The notes: generated by a model not told the origin, from the letters alone. 64,000 bases of DNA from Mesostigma viride (GCA_009746045.1 RPFO01000392.1:124001-188000), one strand, 5' to 3'. Shown: positions 20,101-32,900, counted from the stretch's first letter. Numbers and translations are program-made.

Positions 20101-21515
20101 TCGTGAGGAGGTTGCACGACAGATTCTTTATTTCAATGATTTGATCGTGGACAATGCGCGCAAGCCCTTGGGCACGTTACATGGGCACAACCCTTATGCT
20201 GGCTTCCTGTGCGCATCACCCCCTGTTCTGAGAGTGCTCGATCTCTACGCGTGGCAGGGGGACAGATATCGGTTACGGGCATACACTGAAGTTAATGCTT
20301 GGGTGCAAAACATGCCATCGCTACACGCTTGGAACACCCTCATCCAGGCCATCCCAGCTACATGGCATGCTCTGATGATGGCCCCACGCAAGGCCCTCCA
20401 ACCGGGTGATTGGATCAGTTTTTACCCAGACGGGATCACATCCACATGCAAAGGTCTGGTCCGGGGAGTGTTGCCTCCGGCCGGAATTCAAGTCCAAGTG
20501 GCCGACACCCTTCCAGGCCACAATGGTTGCCTCAATCAGTTGGCGACATTATGTGTCTGTCTTCCAGCCCACCAATGTCACCGTATCCGGATGGTCCCGT
20601 GGTTAGTATCAAGGTCCTGCATGTTCCAGCCGGACCCCACGACCCCGGCGGAGGCCATCACTTGGTTACACGTAGGCAATACGAGATTGGATACTTTACC
20701 ATTGGACCCCCTGGAATTTGGCTGGACCTGACCAAGGGGATGTCTAGGATCAGCAAATGTCTTTACGAGTACACGGCAGAATGGGGTTATGACATTTTAT
20801 TGCACGAGAACCATAAGCTCCACCCTGGCCGCCCACGATGGGGCTTTCAATGGCCTGGGTACAGTTGGATTAAACTTATCACCTGGCGGTCGATCACCCT
20901 TTGGTGGACCGCAGAGCGACCGACATTCAACATCTTTTACTGCACAGAGCCATTGGGGTAAACGCGACCCTCAGCAGCCGGTTTCACCACGATGCGACAT
21001 GCCTGTGCACCTTCCCTTCGGAAACAATTGAGCACCGCTTTCTCTACTGCCAAGTGAGCGGGGTGTGGCAATGGTTGTTTAACGTATGGTCCGCATGGAC
21101 CGCGCTACCACATTCCACACTAACGCTATCCGTGCGTTGTATCATATTCGGTATGGCGGGGACCCCCGGGGAGGAGCTATCCGACAGTCAACTAGCCTGG
21201 GTATGGCTCCGAACTAATATGCTATACGCGATCTGGACTATCCGGAACGAGACGGTTTTCAAAGTGCGGCACGAATACACCAAAGCCGCCGTGGTGAGGC
21301 GGTTTATCTTTCTCTGGAACTCAGCAATGCGTCGCGCTTGGCTCTTGGCGCAAGAACAATACAAGGTGTGGGACCCCGGGCCCAACAATGACAAGCCCAG
21401 CCCCTTGGAGCTCTTCCATGCTCTCCTGGGACGCAACATGGTGTTTACCTGCATTCCTCACGGTGACCTTACGCGCGTCACTTGGCTCCCCTGGTCACAC
21501 AATGCTCCTTTCTAA
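17105..21515 (+). pseudogene. LINE ORF2: APE endonuclease and reverse transcriptase
   Basis: ORF2 begins MSQLTLVSWNVRGLN, the N-terminus of an apurinic-type endonuclease. Further APE motifs are LMGDFNIDL near 17635 and FSDHYPC near 17870. RT motifs follow in order: GSAPGVDGLPIEF (18580), LLFKKGDKTQWKNYRPI (18730), EQVGFRANLHIND (18860), ILFWDFEKAFDR (18960), LPQGDCMSPILF (19145) and IAYVDDTTNV (19270). The C-terminal end has CLCTFPSETIEHRFLYC near 21000, like the zf-RVT domain of plant L1s, and stops at 21513-21515. Frame changes lie near 17290, 18110, 18950-19000, 19760, 19950, and between about 20600 and 20900. The family is L1-like. Confidence 0.75.
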
Positions 21516-21708
21516 ACCTTTCACCTATCACACTACCCTCAGAGGGTAACCAGCTGGTCGATACGTGGTACCTCTTCACCTAATGATATTCCTATTGGTT
21601 AATAAAAATACCCATTTACCCGGAAAAACCACGTTCAATCTGTCCCGCCATGTGGCCGGCGCGGGAATAAACTGAACCGGCGTTGGAACAAACTGAACTG
21701 AACTGAAA

Positions 21709-23815
21709 CCTTGACGTGGTCACAATCTTGTCGGATATTCCACGTATATTGTTTTTCTCTGATTTATTTCCCATGAAGATCGTGTCGAATATTCAACTTC
21801 TCATACATACCTGCCTTGATAGCTGGAGATTTTGTGGAGGATCTTACAAGGACCGGTCATTCAGTCATTCAGTTGGATTAGTTAGTTTGTTTGTTAAATC
21901 CCACGCCGCACATGGGCAGCAGATTCAGATGGATATTTCGTCGGATCTTACAATAACCAACTTCAGCCAACTGGCCAAGGCTTAGTAGTTTTTTTCAGTT
22001 AGTTGGATCGGGGTTGAATTCATTTTTGTAAACAAGCATGCAAGCACTGGACGGGCATTTGATTTGCTCACCTAGGCGGACCGAGGCGAATCTTTGACGT
22101 ATCATTTCATTAGATTGAGAACGAATGGCGCTTTCTGACAAGGCATCTGTAATATATGATCGAGTCGGTAGGAGTCAACTCACAAGGTACAGGGTGTAGG
22201 CATAGTCAGCACGGCAAGAAGAAGATCAATAATCAATTCATAATTTTGAGAACGCACATTTGCAGATGCCTGTTGGCGTGCTCCGGGCTTTCCGGTGCCG
22301 GAACAGACCAACACGCATGTGGTGGACGACGACTAATAACCAATGTAACAATTATCCAAGAATACCCCACACGCACGAACGACTTTCGGAGCGAATTTCG
22401 CTGGGATATGATTTCCGATCAAGGCTACTACATAAGTCCAGCTCTTGGCGTCTTATGTAAATCACGTAGGGCGTTTTCCGCTTGCTGATTAAAATCCGCC
22501 TGTGGCAAGGAAGTGCGACCCGCCAACGCACCTGGGCATCATGGGTCGAGGGGACAGCTGCGAAGTCGCAGCGCCATTTTGGGCACTTTTTTCGAGAAAA
22601 ACTGTCAGTCGCCAAGAAAAATATGTCTCTTCTGAGGGACCGGACCGGTCAGGGTTTTGTGTCCGTGGGAAGAAAGCCGTCGATGGCAACGCGTCCCACG
22701 CCGCTCGTACGGTGCAAAGTCCGGTGGCGGTTGATCACGTGGCGGGCGAAGTTGTTTGTCCTCGCAGGAGGAGGAACGCATCGGAGCTGAGTCTCGACAG
22801 GTCTGAGGTCTGGGACCTCATAGCGCGGTCTATAGTCCCAGCGGACCGGCCTCTTGGGCTTCCTTTGTTTGATGGAACTTGAGTCAGGAACCTGGTTCGG
22901 CTTGTCGTCATGATAGCCGTCGCGCCGCTAGCGGTGATCCTGGTTCCAGGGATGGTCGCGAGAGGACAATGCCGCGCGCCCTCAAGTGCTTTCTTATATT
23001 TGTGCTCTTGTGGGACGAGGCGGGCGTGAGAACATCCGAATTCCCTGCCGGAGCAAATCCACAACTTCGCTGCCGGGGCTACGGCAGCTGACTACTAGGC
23101 TGACTTCTACTGACTCTATAGTTGTACTATAGTCCTATTTTTTCAAGTTTTAGCCCAGGAGTGTATGCAATGTGCCACAGAGTTCGCTGGCTGTGATACC
23201 GCCTTCCTAGATCACTCAGACAGATGTGAGCAGTACCTTAGTGTATCTGCATTCATGCTCTGTTCTTCCCGAATGACGTAAGATCAGTGCGTAGAATGGC
23301 AATCGCCATGCTAATTAGCGCATTCCTATGAAATGCATTTGGGGTCCAATGCACTGTACATAGTAGAATGCGAGACAGTTTCAAGTGTTCTGTTGCGAGT
23401 GATTAAGTTGTGCCAATGATCATGTACTATCTATGAGACAACCAGCGCAGTCCAGAAATCTGGAGATGTATGGTTGTAACGACAAAAAATGATCCATGAA
23501 ATCATTCCAAGTGAGAAACATGTCAGAGGGGTAAGAAGATCTTTTTACCTGGGTTGCTGTTCTTGAGAATCAAGCCTCAAGCGTCCCAAAGAAATGTGGA
23601 GATGAACTTCAACATTATGATGAGCTGGTTACCACACCTATTGCAGACACAACTTGACAGTAGTAACCACGACACCATCGGTTGAACTGAATAATGTCGC
23701 TGAGCAAAGGCACTTTGAGGATGGATGAATAAAGCTTTTAACTTAATTATACCATGACAGAAGATCACAACTAATGTTCCAACAACGGCGACTTGAACGT
23801 CCTAATATCAACGTG
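21709..23815. other. No gene recognised
   Basis: This stretch shows short unsupported open frames and no clear repeat except traces. One example is ctatgagacaaccagcgcag near 23435, which resembles the Penelope-like end. The 22502-22882 frame has no known domain. Confidence 0.3.
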
Positions 23816-23925
23816 CGCGTTGAGCATTAATTAATTAATTATTTAATTATTTAATTATTCATTAAATAATTAATTAATTTGACTCGTGCTCCCGTTGGGG
23901 AGTCACAGAGCATTAACCCCGATAA
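23816..23925 (-). mobile_element. LINE B 3' tail with long (ATTA)n
   Basis: On the minus strand the B 3' end (cggggttaatgctctgtgac, CTCCC-CAAC-GGGAG) is followed by an unusually long, impure AT tail of about 65 bp. Confidence 0.6.
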
Positions 23926-23926
23926 A

Positions 23927-24116
23927 CTCACGAGCCACGAGCCACGAGGTAGCCATGGCTGACGGCGGCGCTCATAACTTTCACGTTTGAGCACCGAATT
24001 TAGTCGTGAATATCACAATCGCTTCGCCTTTCTAATTAATTTGTAAGACGCACTTGCTGATATAATTTTCCGACGCTATTACGCAATATATGGCGAACAA
24101 ACGCGCCTCGACTGAG
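23927..24116 (+). mobile_element. 5' end piece of an ORF1-only-type LINE
   Basis: This matches the 5' untranslated region of the full-length copy on the minus strand at 52028-52185 (gagccacgagccacgagg, tcataactttcacg, atcacaatcgcttcg, ttttccgacgctattacgc). It continues into atggcgaacaaacgcgcctc, the start of ORF1. It is unusual in keeping the 5' end while the rest is absent. Confidence 0.55.
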
Positions 24117-24289
24117 TGCCTGCGTTTTTTACCAAAACTACCGTGTTTCAACCCCTAAACCTACAGGACTCGGTAGCGGATCCCTATTTCCAGCCGGCCT
24201 CACATTTGCTTGCACATGGCAAAACAATGGGGACGGTGGTGATGGAAGCGTCCGGTCCTTCACTGACAATGCTGGCCTGCAGGCATGTC

Positions 24290-24717
24290 AAAAATCAAGG
24301 AGACAACCAGCGCAGGCCAGAAATCGGGAGAATCCGGACCATGGTAGCTCGAGCCTGCCGTTATCTTGTCCGCGTGTTCGAGTCGTTCAGGATGATGAAG
24401 ATGAATGGCGATGGAAATGTGTATCCTTGTGCATTGAAATTATGGCTGGCTTACGTACATGTCGAGCGACTAGATGACCTAGACGGTGGGGCCGGAAACA
24501 GCATGCTTGATCAGGGTGTGTGTTTCGAGCCTAACTGGCCGGGAGTGTCTAGAGGTGAGCACCATTGCTGCGATCGCTCTCCCACCATTTACGAGGAAAT
24601 CCCCGCAAATGGAAAACCACTGAAAAGGTCTACGTTATAGCCATGCCATGATTCCAAACGTCCAAGAACTGCACACGGTGCAAAGGCAAAAAGCCGGAGG
24701 ACAGCACTTTCAAATGT
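24290..24717 (-). mobile_element. 5'-truncated Penelope-like element
   Basis: A 428-bp minus-strand copy of the Penelope-like 3' part is flanked by ggcatgtc at 24282-24289 and 24718-24725. It begins (minus strand) cacatttgaaagtgctgtcc and ends at the ggttgtctccttg terminus. Open frames within it are not genes. Confidence 0.75.
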
Positions 24718-25015
24718 GGCATGTCGACAATACTGAATAACGTTGCAGCTGACGGCGAGGCATGCGTCCTCATTTTTCAGGGAACGGGCCGGGACAACCC
24801 GTGGTTAACAGCACCTTCCATTTATGATCATGGACATTGTCCCCGGCCGGCCTCATTTTCCTCAGAAGGTCGGCTTGTCCGACAAGTCTTTGCCCTTATG
24901 CCGGTGCGGCTTTCGGCATACGTACACTAGTGCCGGTGATGTGACTTGCCTCATCATTGCGGACAACCTGCATGCACCTGTGAAAAGGATTTTTACTAGT
25001 TGAGATCACTTGTAC

Positions 25016-25500
25016 TACACCCCTCGCATTGGTAGTTTTAATTATAAATATTAATTATTTTAGTTTGCCACCTGAAAGTGCTAAATAAAACAAACAATTT
25101 TTAAATAACTAATTCACGAGTGTGCTCGTCTGTCTGTTTTCGGCGGGCTGCCAAACAAACAAAGAAGCTGTGAATAAATATTATTTTCCTGTCACGTGTG
25201 CAGCTTTCTCGCTAACAAACAAAGAAATATGAAATCTCTGGCTGAAAACTGAAATGTGCTTTTCCTAGCCGTAACAGCATTGCATCCGGCTGCAGGTTAA
25301 TTATACAGAACAAAGTCAACAAACAAAGAATGATTAAATTTCGCAGCCGGTTCAACGGTTGTTTGGTAACCAAACAAACAAACTAATAATTAATTAATTG
25401 GGCGGTGAGCACTTTCAACCAAGAAATTAACGCTATTGTCTAATTCCGAAGGGCCTTTCGGCTGAACCGAATTAGTAAAACTACCAATGCGGAGGGTGTA
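25016..25500. mobile_element. 485-bp TIR element (MITE)
   Basis: Its ends are TACACCCCTCGCATTGG and the complement of ccaatgcggagggtgta, inverted over about 25 bp with two mismatches. It is flanked by GTAC at 25012-25015 and 25501-25504. The empty repeat copy reads gttgtaGTACttt at this place. The AT-rich interior has caaacaaacaaagaa motifs and no transposase. Confidence 0.72.
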
Positions 25501-25648
25501 GTACTTGGCCGGCCGCCGAAACGTCACATCACTGATTGCAAAACCATCACAGTTGGTGGCGGCCGGGTTCCTTCGTCCGGACTTTCCATTTTCGCGATCA
25601 AAAGTGGCCTCACGCCCAGGTTACACCCTCAAATTGGGCCATACCCGG

Positions 25649-25765
25649 TGCGAGAGGTCCCCAGTTCGATTCCGGCCAGGATTCAAGTCATTTGCAGATC
25701 GCGTTTTCCGCGGACCGGCACTGAACGCAAATGGTTTTCACCTTTGCGGCGTGCCAAATCAGAAA
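25649..25765 (+). mobile_element. SINE-like element, 5'-truncated
   Basis: A 117-bp copy of the SINE-like family begins just upstream of the B-box-like agttcgattccgg and ends at ccaaatcagaaa. It is flanked by ATACCCGG at 25641-25648 and 25766-25773. Confidence 0.75.
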
Positions 25766-25880
25766 ATACCCGGGTTAAGTTACGGTGGCACCCAGCCGGT
25801 CGCCGCCCAAAACTCGGCGTCGTAACTTAACGCGGGAACGTAACCTTAAGAATCGTAACTTAACGCGGGTATGACTGTAT

Positions 25881-26927
25881 TGGTAATTAGGCCGAGCTCG
25901 CCCGGCAGGGAACCCGGATTTCCGGAACACAGAACACTGCGTCACAGAACAAGAACATAGCTGGCGCCAGGCTACGGCAGGATAAACAGCTCAGCCGGAT
26001 CTGAACTGAGGTGAACTAGCAAAGTCGGCAGTCGCAGCTGCGCATCCTCCGTCGCTATCAGCCTATCACCGGCCAGAGCATCCCGCAGCGCCCAGCCTCG
26101 CCGCATCCAGAAATGGTACGAAATCCCCTGCGAAATCCCGTAATTTGAGCGCCCTCGATGCTGCAGCTGAATCTTGACGAGAGCTGTCGAATGCCGTATA
26201 GAAGTCCGTCAGAGCAGGAGGGGCTGGGCTGCTAGCCTAATTCTAACGTTAAGTTACATTCCCGCTTTAAGTTACGATGCCCAATATTGGCGGCGATCGT
26301 AACTTAACGCGGTGAAAGTAACATGTACGGTACAGTAGATCATGAAAATGCTGCAGTGGGTTGGGTTTGTCGTTATCGGGCCCTGGGTCCCACACCCTGC
26401 GTTGTTCCTAAGCGCGGCGGCGATTCCGTGGTCTGATGTTGATCCGGGCCCCGGGGTGAGTTAACTGAGTTTTAAACTCATGAGCTAAAAAAATATCCCC
26501 TGGCGGTGCTACTGTACTACCCGGAATACTAACGACTGCGACGTGTCCCGTCCAGGTGCGGCCTCCTGTCACGGCTACAGGGCCAGTGTGCGACTCGCCT
26601 TGCGTCGACCAACAACGCCAGCAAGAATGTGGCAGTTGAGCAGCTCGGTTTCCCGCGTGCAATGCATAGCGCAGACGAGCAGTACTGTAGCGTCGGCAGC
26701 ACGGGCTACAGCACCTCGGGGCAAAAAGGCAAGAAGGTCAGGTCAAGGCCGAGGGCAGAAAGGGGTTGCTTGCACGGGGCTCGTCGGCCTGATTGTTACT
26801 TTGAATTATGTGGTGTGCTGTTTGAGCGTAGAGGTTCATCGGAGGCACGAGCCTCCTTCGTTGCCAGGGAAAGTCGAAGGGCGGCGTATCCCGTCCGCCA
26901 GTTGCTGGCGTAGCCTGCGTGGGCCAA
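25881..26927. other. Upstream region of the HAD gene
   Basis: No gene is recognised. A fragment at 26225-26320 (gttaagttac..., gatcgtaacttaacgcgg) resembles the right end of repeat D in both orientations. The rest is presumably 5' flank and leader of the gene starting at 26928. Confidence 0.35.
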
Positions 26928-29879
26928 ATGGCCGCGGTGCACGTTGTCGGTATGTCCTGTCCAAAAGCGATCGCGGCGGAGAAGTTTTCTCCCGTCCCGC
27001 GTCCAAACTTACACCAGCGATCCCGGGATGGTTCAAGCCTTCTCCTATCTGAGCAGTCCAGGTATCGAGGTGCCCCGCGTCATAGCCAGCGTTTCATAGG
27101 CCGCTCTTCCAGGAACTCTAGTTGTCGCCTCGAATCAAATGCGTTGGAAGGCGGAGGAGTCTCGGCGCCCAGGGCATCAGAGCTCGCGCGTGACGTTCTG
27201 ACCGCCAAAGATGCTGACGGTGCGGCGGTCTTAAATGGGTTCCGCGCGGCCGACCATCCAAAGACGGAAGGGAAGCCTAGCATCAGCTCGTCGGTGCGAG
27301 GAGATGCAGATGGATGTGCACAGCTGAACGGCGCTGCATCTACGGGCGGAAAGGAGCTGATAGGCATAAATGGTTCGAAATCGGTCATCACGCCATTCGA
27401 GGGGTTCACGCTCGCAAGGAAGAGTCTAAACTGTCATGATCAGCGTAAAAGTCCACGCTCGCGCTGGCCTCGGGCGCCGAAGACACGGAAAACGGGCGAT
27501 TGCGTGCTTCGAGTGGGAGTTGACGTTGACGAAGGTAGGGACTGCATCTTGCTGAGTCGAGCAGTTCCCGTGGTGTCCTCGAAAATGGAGACGGAAGACA
27601 CATGTGGATCTTCCAAACTGTTCCAGTTTTCGGACGAATTCTGTTATGCTTCCATGTGGAATGAGGTGATCTATGCCACAATTGTTAACATGACTATAGC
27701 CACCATCTATTGTATTGGCCCCGTAGTGGCAACTCTGGTGCCATTGCTGCCCCTGCCACCATGGCCATTAATGAAACGCCCCACGTATGAACATCCACGT
27801 GCCATGTCTGTGTTATGCTGATTTGCTGATTGCTAGGAAGCCTGTGTTTCCTCGTCGGCCCTGGTTGGTTGCTGGCTGTGCTCCCCACTTGGCCATGTGT
27901 CCCCCATCAGCACATGCTTACTATTGTGGCACATGCCACTACTACAGGACATCCTAGCTTTCCCCAGTTCCCCGTTTGTTGTCAGTCCTTGGCAGGACAG
28001 ACAGATCAATAGCCTTGTCCCTCCTGTAAGTTTCCCACCCTAATTATAGCAAGTATCCCCCCCTGCTGAACCCCACGGAAACGGCACTCGGTTTCCCAAC
28101 GATTTTCATGGATCGAGAGCTAGGCCTGACTTGTTATCGTGACTCCCAAAGAGTGCAAGCCACCCTTTTGGTTGACCATTGGTATGGACCGTTGTTTATG
28201 TACCATTGGCGGGGACCCTTGATACCTGATGTTGGTCCCAACACGGCCCGTATCTGGCCACATGTGCCTGGTGTCCCCCAATGAATGTAGGAAGCAGCGC
28301 CCATGTGCTAGCATCTGATGTAGGAAGCAGCGCCCATGTGCTAGCATCTGATGTAGGAAGCAGCGCCCATGTGCTAGCATCTGATGTATTCCTTTCAAAC
28401 TCCATATCTTCCCCACACGCACCTGGTCTCTCTCTGGGCACGGCGGCTGTCGGACGACGGCTGTCAGCTCCGTGTGCATGCGAGAGCACCCATGCCATGC
28501 TCTGCCCCTGGTGCACGTTGGCCGTGTGTGTGTGGGCCCCCTGGACATGGGTGACGGATGGACGGGCCGGTGATCAGTGCATGGTGGGTTGTCGCCGCCA
28601 CAGCTTGTCCACGGTCATCAACGTGCAGTCATTCGCGCCTTAAGTTGGGTTCGAGGTTTTCGAGGGTTCAATGCAACATAAGGCGTGGACCCAAATGAAT
28701 GGCTCTACTAAATTCTACTAATTTGAACTAATGATACTAAAATATACTATTCTGAACTACTTGAACTTAGAATGCCGAAGCCCTATGCGACCCAACTAAA
28801 GGCGTGAACACAACTTAAGCCAACTCAACTAAGGCGTGAATGACTGTACGTAACTGACTTGCTGTCTCACTTGGCACCTCTACCAACGGACATCATTGCT
28901 GATGTGTGATTTGTCACGTGCTGTTTATCGGCTGATCGTGCGGTATGTTGGGGGGGGGGGGGCATGGTGTCTTTTCTGCGGTGTACATTTCCCATCGCCC
29001 CGGTCAGTCCTGGGCCGGTTCCTCTACTCGCTCAACGAGTACTGCAAGGAGACGTACAACTGGAACTACAGCCTGAGCGATTACAAGGTGTACGACTTCA
29101 AGACGGTGCGTGTTCGCATGGGCATGCGATCACTCATACTTATCGTGGACATGACACTTACAAAGCAGAGGTACAACTGGAACGAGAGCCTGAGCGTCTG
29201 GAGATTGGAGTATTGTAGTGTAGTGTTGACTGCAGCTGTGGGTTGGCTTTGGGCATCTGGAGGAGTGGATTCTCTCCCCCCTCGTTGTGCAACAAACAGG
29301 GATGGAAATTACTAAATTCTGGTATGATTGTGCTCCGCTTCTCTCTAACGGGAGCGCGTGACTAGTCGGAGTACCTTTTAGCCCTGGAACAAAGTCCGAC
29401 CAAGTTGACAAAGTAGTCACTTGCGACGCAGTAGGCCATGCGCGCATGAGGACAGGGGGATGCCACATACAAAAAAAATAGGTTCTCTTTGGACATATGA
29501 ACATGTTTTTGTCGTTGTGATCATCAACAGCTGTGTTTGCGCAGCGCATTTGGGTGGTACTGAGGAGTGAATGTGCGGTGGATATGCCTTCACACAGTCA
29601 TGAGTGTGCCAGCGCATGGCTTCCTGCACACCGGCTGCATGCGTGGCTCATGGACATGCCGCGGCGGAACGTGTCCCGTATTTGGCAGTGGATAAGGGCA
29701 GCGTCTTGCCACGTCATGTCCCAGGAGCTAGGTACTGCTGCGCACATAGCATGCACTGACTTGCCAGGCCCTGGAGCTAAATCTTCTGTAGGGGCCGGCA
29801 TGTTGCTAGGGGAGGTCGGCTGGTTGCAGCGCTGACGACACAAGCCAGATTTATGCATGCCACCTCCAGTGATGGGATT

Positions 29880-29950
<71 letters not shown>

Positions 29951-32900
29951 TTACGCGCTCGCGCACACACACACACACACGTGCGCGAACACGCACACGC
30001 TCACACAAGCGCGCACAAAGTATCCGCATAAGTACCACACACGTGCGCGCACCCGTGTCTCCCGCGTTGACTGATGGAGCTCACTGTATGCTCATTTCTC
30101 GCCGATGGTGGGATACCCTGTCTTGTGACTCCCCTGTGCAGGTCTGGAAGGTGAACCAGGAAGAAGGTGCGTGGCCTGTGTGGGAAGGGAGAGAGGGTTG
30201 TCTTGCTGCTGGCTGCTTGGTGTAGTCACGCGATGCACGCGGCTGCTGGGTTCAGTCACGCGCCTCGTGCAACCTGGTGATCGTGGTGGCTATGATCTTG
30301 TATGTTGCGCATTGGATGTATAGGAGGCTGTATTAACAGATGGTCATTTAAGTGTGCATCCAGCTATTCCATCTTGTTCTAGTATTCATGCCCGCCCTGT
30401 CCTCTGCTATTTCAGACCCCCACCCCACTCAACCCCCCAGGCCCAGCCATAACCACCGCACCAATCGCTTCGCCTCCCTTCCCCTTTTTGCTGTTTGGTA
30501 AATTGTTACCCACTCATGCGTGCACTGGTGATGACAGCCGCCCACGCCTGGCTTGTTGGTCTTGCTGCCCCACACATCACTCTGCAGCGGGTTGCTGCTT
30601 TGCCTGGCGGCAATTATGTGTCGTGTTGTGGCTACCTGACCGTGAATGCCATTGTGATGGTGTGGGCCAAAATACTGTTTGCTCCCACCCACGCGTGCGC
30701 CTCTACCCACGACCGTGGGCGTGACGCGTGCAGCCAACCACTACGTGCACGAATTCTTCAAGTCCAACCACTTTGCGCAGGGCATCCCGCCCATCCCTGG
30801 CGCTAAGTCCTCCCTCGAGCGCCTCTCCACGCTCTGCGACCTGGTCGTCGTCACGTGAGTAAAATTCCACCATGCTCTTGTTTCCTGCATAGTCATCACG
30901 TGAGTGGCCCCATCATGCTCTTGTTTCCTTCGTAGTTGTCATGTGAGTACAACCCCAGCATGCGCTTGCCCTTGTTTCCTGTGTGGCCACGCCTTGGCGT
31001 CCAATTTCACCCGACGAGGTTTTATGCACAAGGTTCCTGCACAAAGCGCTGTAAACAGTAAAAATAAGCAAACTTGTGAAGTTGTTGATAGCAAGGTGCA
31101 ACCTTCTTCCGTCACGGATCTAATTGGTCTTTCTGCAGCCTGGTTTCCCGACAGGATACCCTCCACCCTGCTGCTGTACGCAGTGGCGCTATGTTCATAC
31201 CCACATGTACATAATATGGCGCTATGTTCCTATGTAGCGCCTTGTTCATACCCCATCCTGCGCACAAAGCGCCCCGTGCATGCGTGGGGAACTATGGCCG
31301 ATGGATCTCACACACCAGCCGCCAGGATTATCTATTGGACACTTGCGTTGGGCAGGTATTAGGCTGCCAGGAAGGAGTTGAGAAGTTTAACGCGCGTCAA
31401 CGTAAGGTCGTGTGTTTGTATGGGTATGTGAGTGAAGCATGCCGTCCGGCCGCACTACCTACTGGCATTCGACGCCGCGTTCGTTTTGGCAGGCATTGTG
31501 TGGGACGCGTGGAAAGGCCTTGCAGTGCCCAGGCCTGTAAACAAACTTGTATGCGACACACGCCATCCGTGGAGAACGGTAGGAGGACTAGGTAGGAAAT
31601 ACACCCATATTTTGTAAGTGGTTTCGTGACAGGTTTCTGGCCTGTTTTCCTGACACGCTGTTTACTCTCGGACTCCTTGCTCCATGGACGGTGGTTGCTC
31701 TCACTCGACTTGTTGACGCATGTCTGCAGCTCGCGGCAACACGTGATCCGCGAGCCGACCCTCCAGTGGCTGGACGCGCACTTCCCGGGTATGTGCCCTT
31801 TCTTGTTGCAAACTGGTTGTACAAGGGATGTGGGAGCCGCGCATGGTTACTGGCAGCATGTGTAGATGCCTCAAGGGAATGAGCACCGCAGGGGTCATCG
31901 GTTGCGGAGCCTAAAAGTGATGTGAAGGTTGCTGCCGAGACATGCTGTGGGGGGACCGAGCGAGGGGAACTGGATCGCAGCACGGCTGCGCGCTAGCTTG
32001 TCACCGTCACGCATTGCTGGCAAGCTGCCCGCTATTTTCTGCGCTGCATCTGGCGCGGTCTCCTGGCAGATGTGCTGTGTTGGATGAACAGACGTGTACA
32101 TGTGAAGTTTGGTCCATCAGCCACAAGGATCCGTGTTCCCTCCCCCACAAGTAACAAGGCAGGAGCGGTCAAATGTCGGGGACAAGGGCGACCAGTAACC
32201 ATTTTGAGCTAGCCCCCCTGCATAGCATTTTGTGCCCCATTACTGTGTGCCATGCTGCTCTGTGTGCGACCGTGCCGCGCATGTTCACCCGTACCATCCA
32301 CGCCTCGGTCCCCAGTCATGGGAGTCCCGCATCCCCAACCCTACATTTGGAGCTCAAGAGTTACACGGTGCACCCGCCCCCGCATATCCTCCACGCTTAC
32401 CCAACCTCGGCCTAATCACCCCAGCCTCGGCATAACAATCCTACCCCCCCCCCCGTCGTGCCTGGACCCCACCCCTTGCATAACCTCTACCCTGATCCCC
32501 CCACCTCGACCGCAACTCGCGCAGACATCTTCAGCAGCGTCCACTTTGGCAACCACTACGCGCTGCACGGGCAGTCACGCTCCAAGTCCCAGATCTGCAA
32601 GGAGCTCGCCGTGGACGTGCTCATTGACGACAACCCCGCGTACGCCGAGGAGTGCGCCGCGGCCGGGCTTGACGTGCTGCTCTTTGACTGGGACCTGGGC
32701 TACCCCTGGAGCAAGACGGAGCACGGTGCGTGTGGTAGTGAATGGCCGGTATGAGGATCCGATCCGTGTGTCATCGGGGCTGCTTTGCGAAACGTTCGCG
32801 GGCCACCCATGGAGCTAGACGGAGCATGGTGCGTCCGATAGGAAGTTGGCGGGGGGGCTAGTTCATGGAATATCGACTTGCCTGGCAAAGCCGGAGCGTG

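Larger units (their letters stand above)
16770..21708 (+). mobile_element. Near full-length L1-like LINE (family C), frame-broken
   Basis: About 4.9 kb hold an ORF1 C-terminal end (to a TGA near 17066), an APE endonuclease, a reverse transcriptase and a zf-RVT-like end. A 3' region with a GC-rich hairpin (cccgcc...ggcgcggg) follows, then aataaactgaac and an (aactg)n tail. The left limit is approximate and I could not identify a target-site duplication. At least five frame changes or stops break ORF2, so the copy is inactive. Confidence 0.75.
24227..25880. repeat. Dispersed repeat D, copy with three insertions
   Basis: This is the same repeat as 15919-16500. It is expanded by a Penelope-like fragment (24290-24717), a TIR element (25016-25500) and a SINE-like copy (25649-25765). 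At each point the copy at 15919-16500 gives the unoccupied sequence. Confidence 0.75.

Noticed and set aside
29853-30225. Thr-His-rich open frames near the CA repeat
   Set aside because: They result from the dinucleotide repeat in an intron of the HAD gene.
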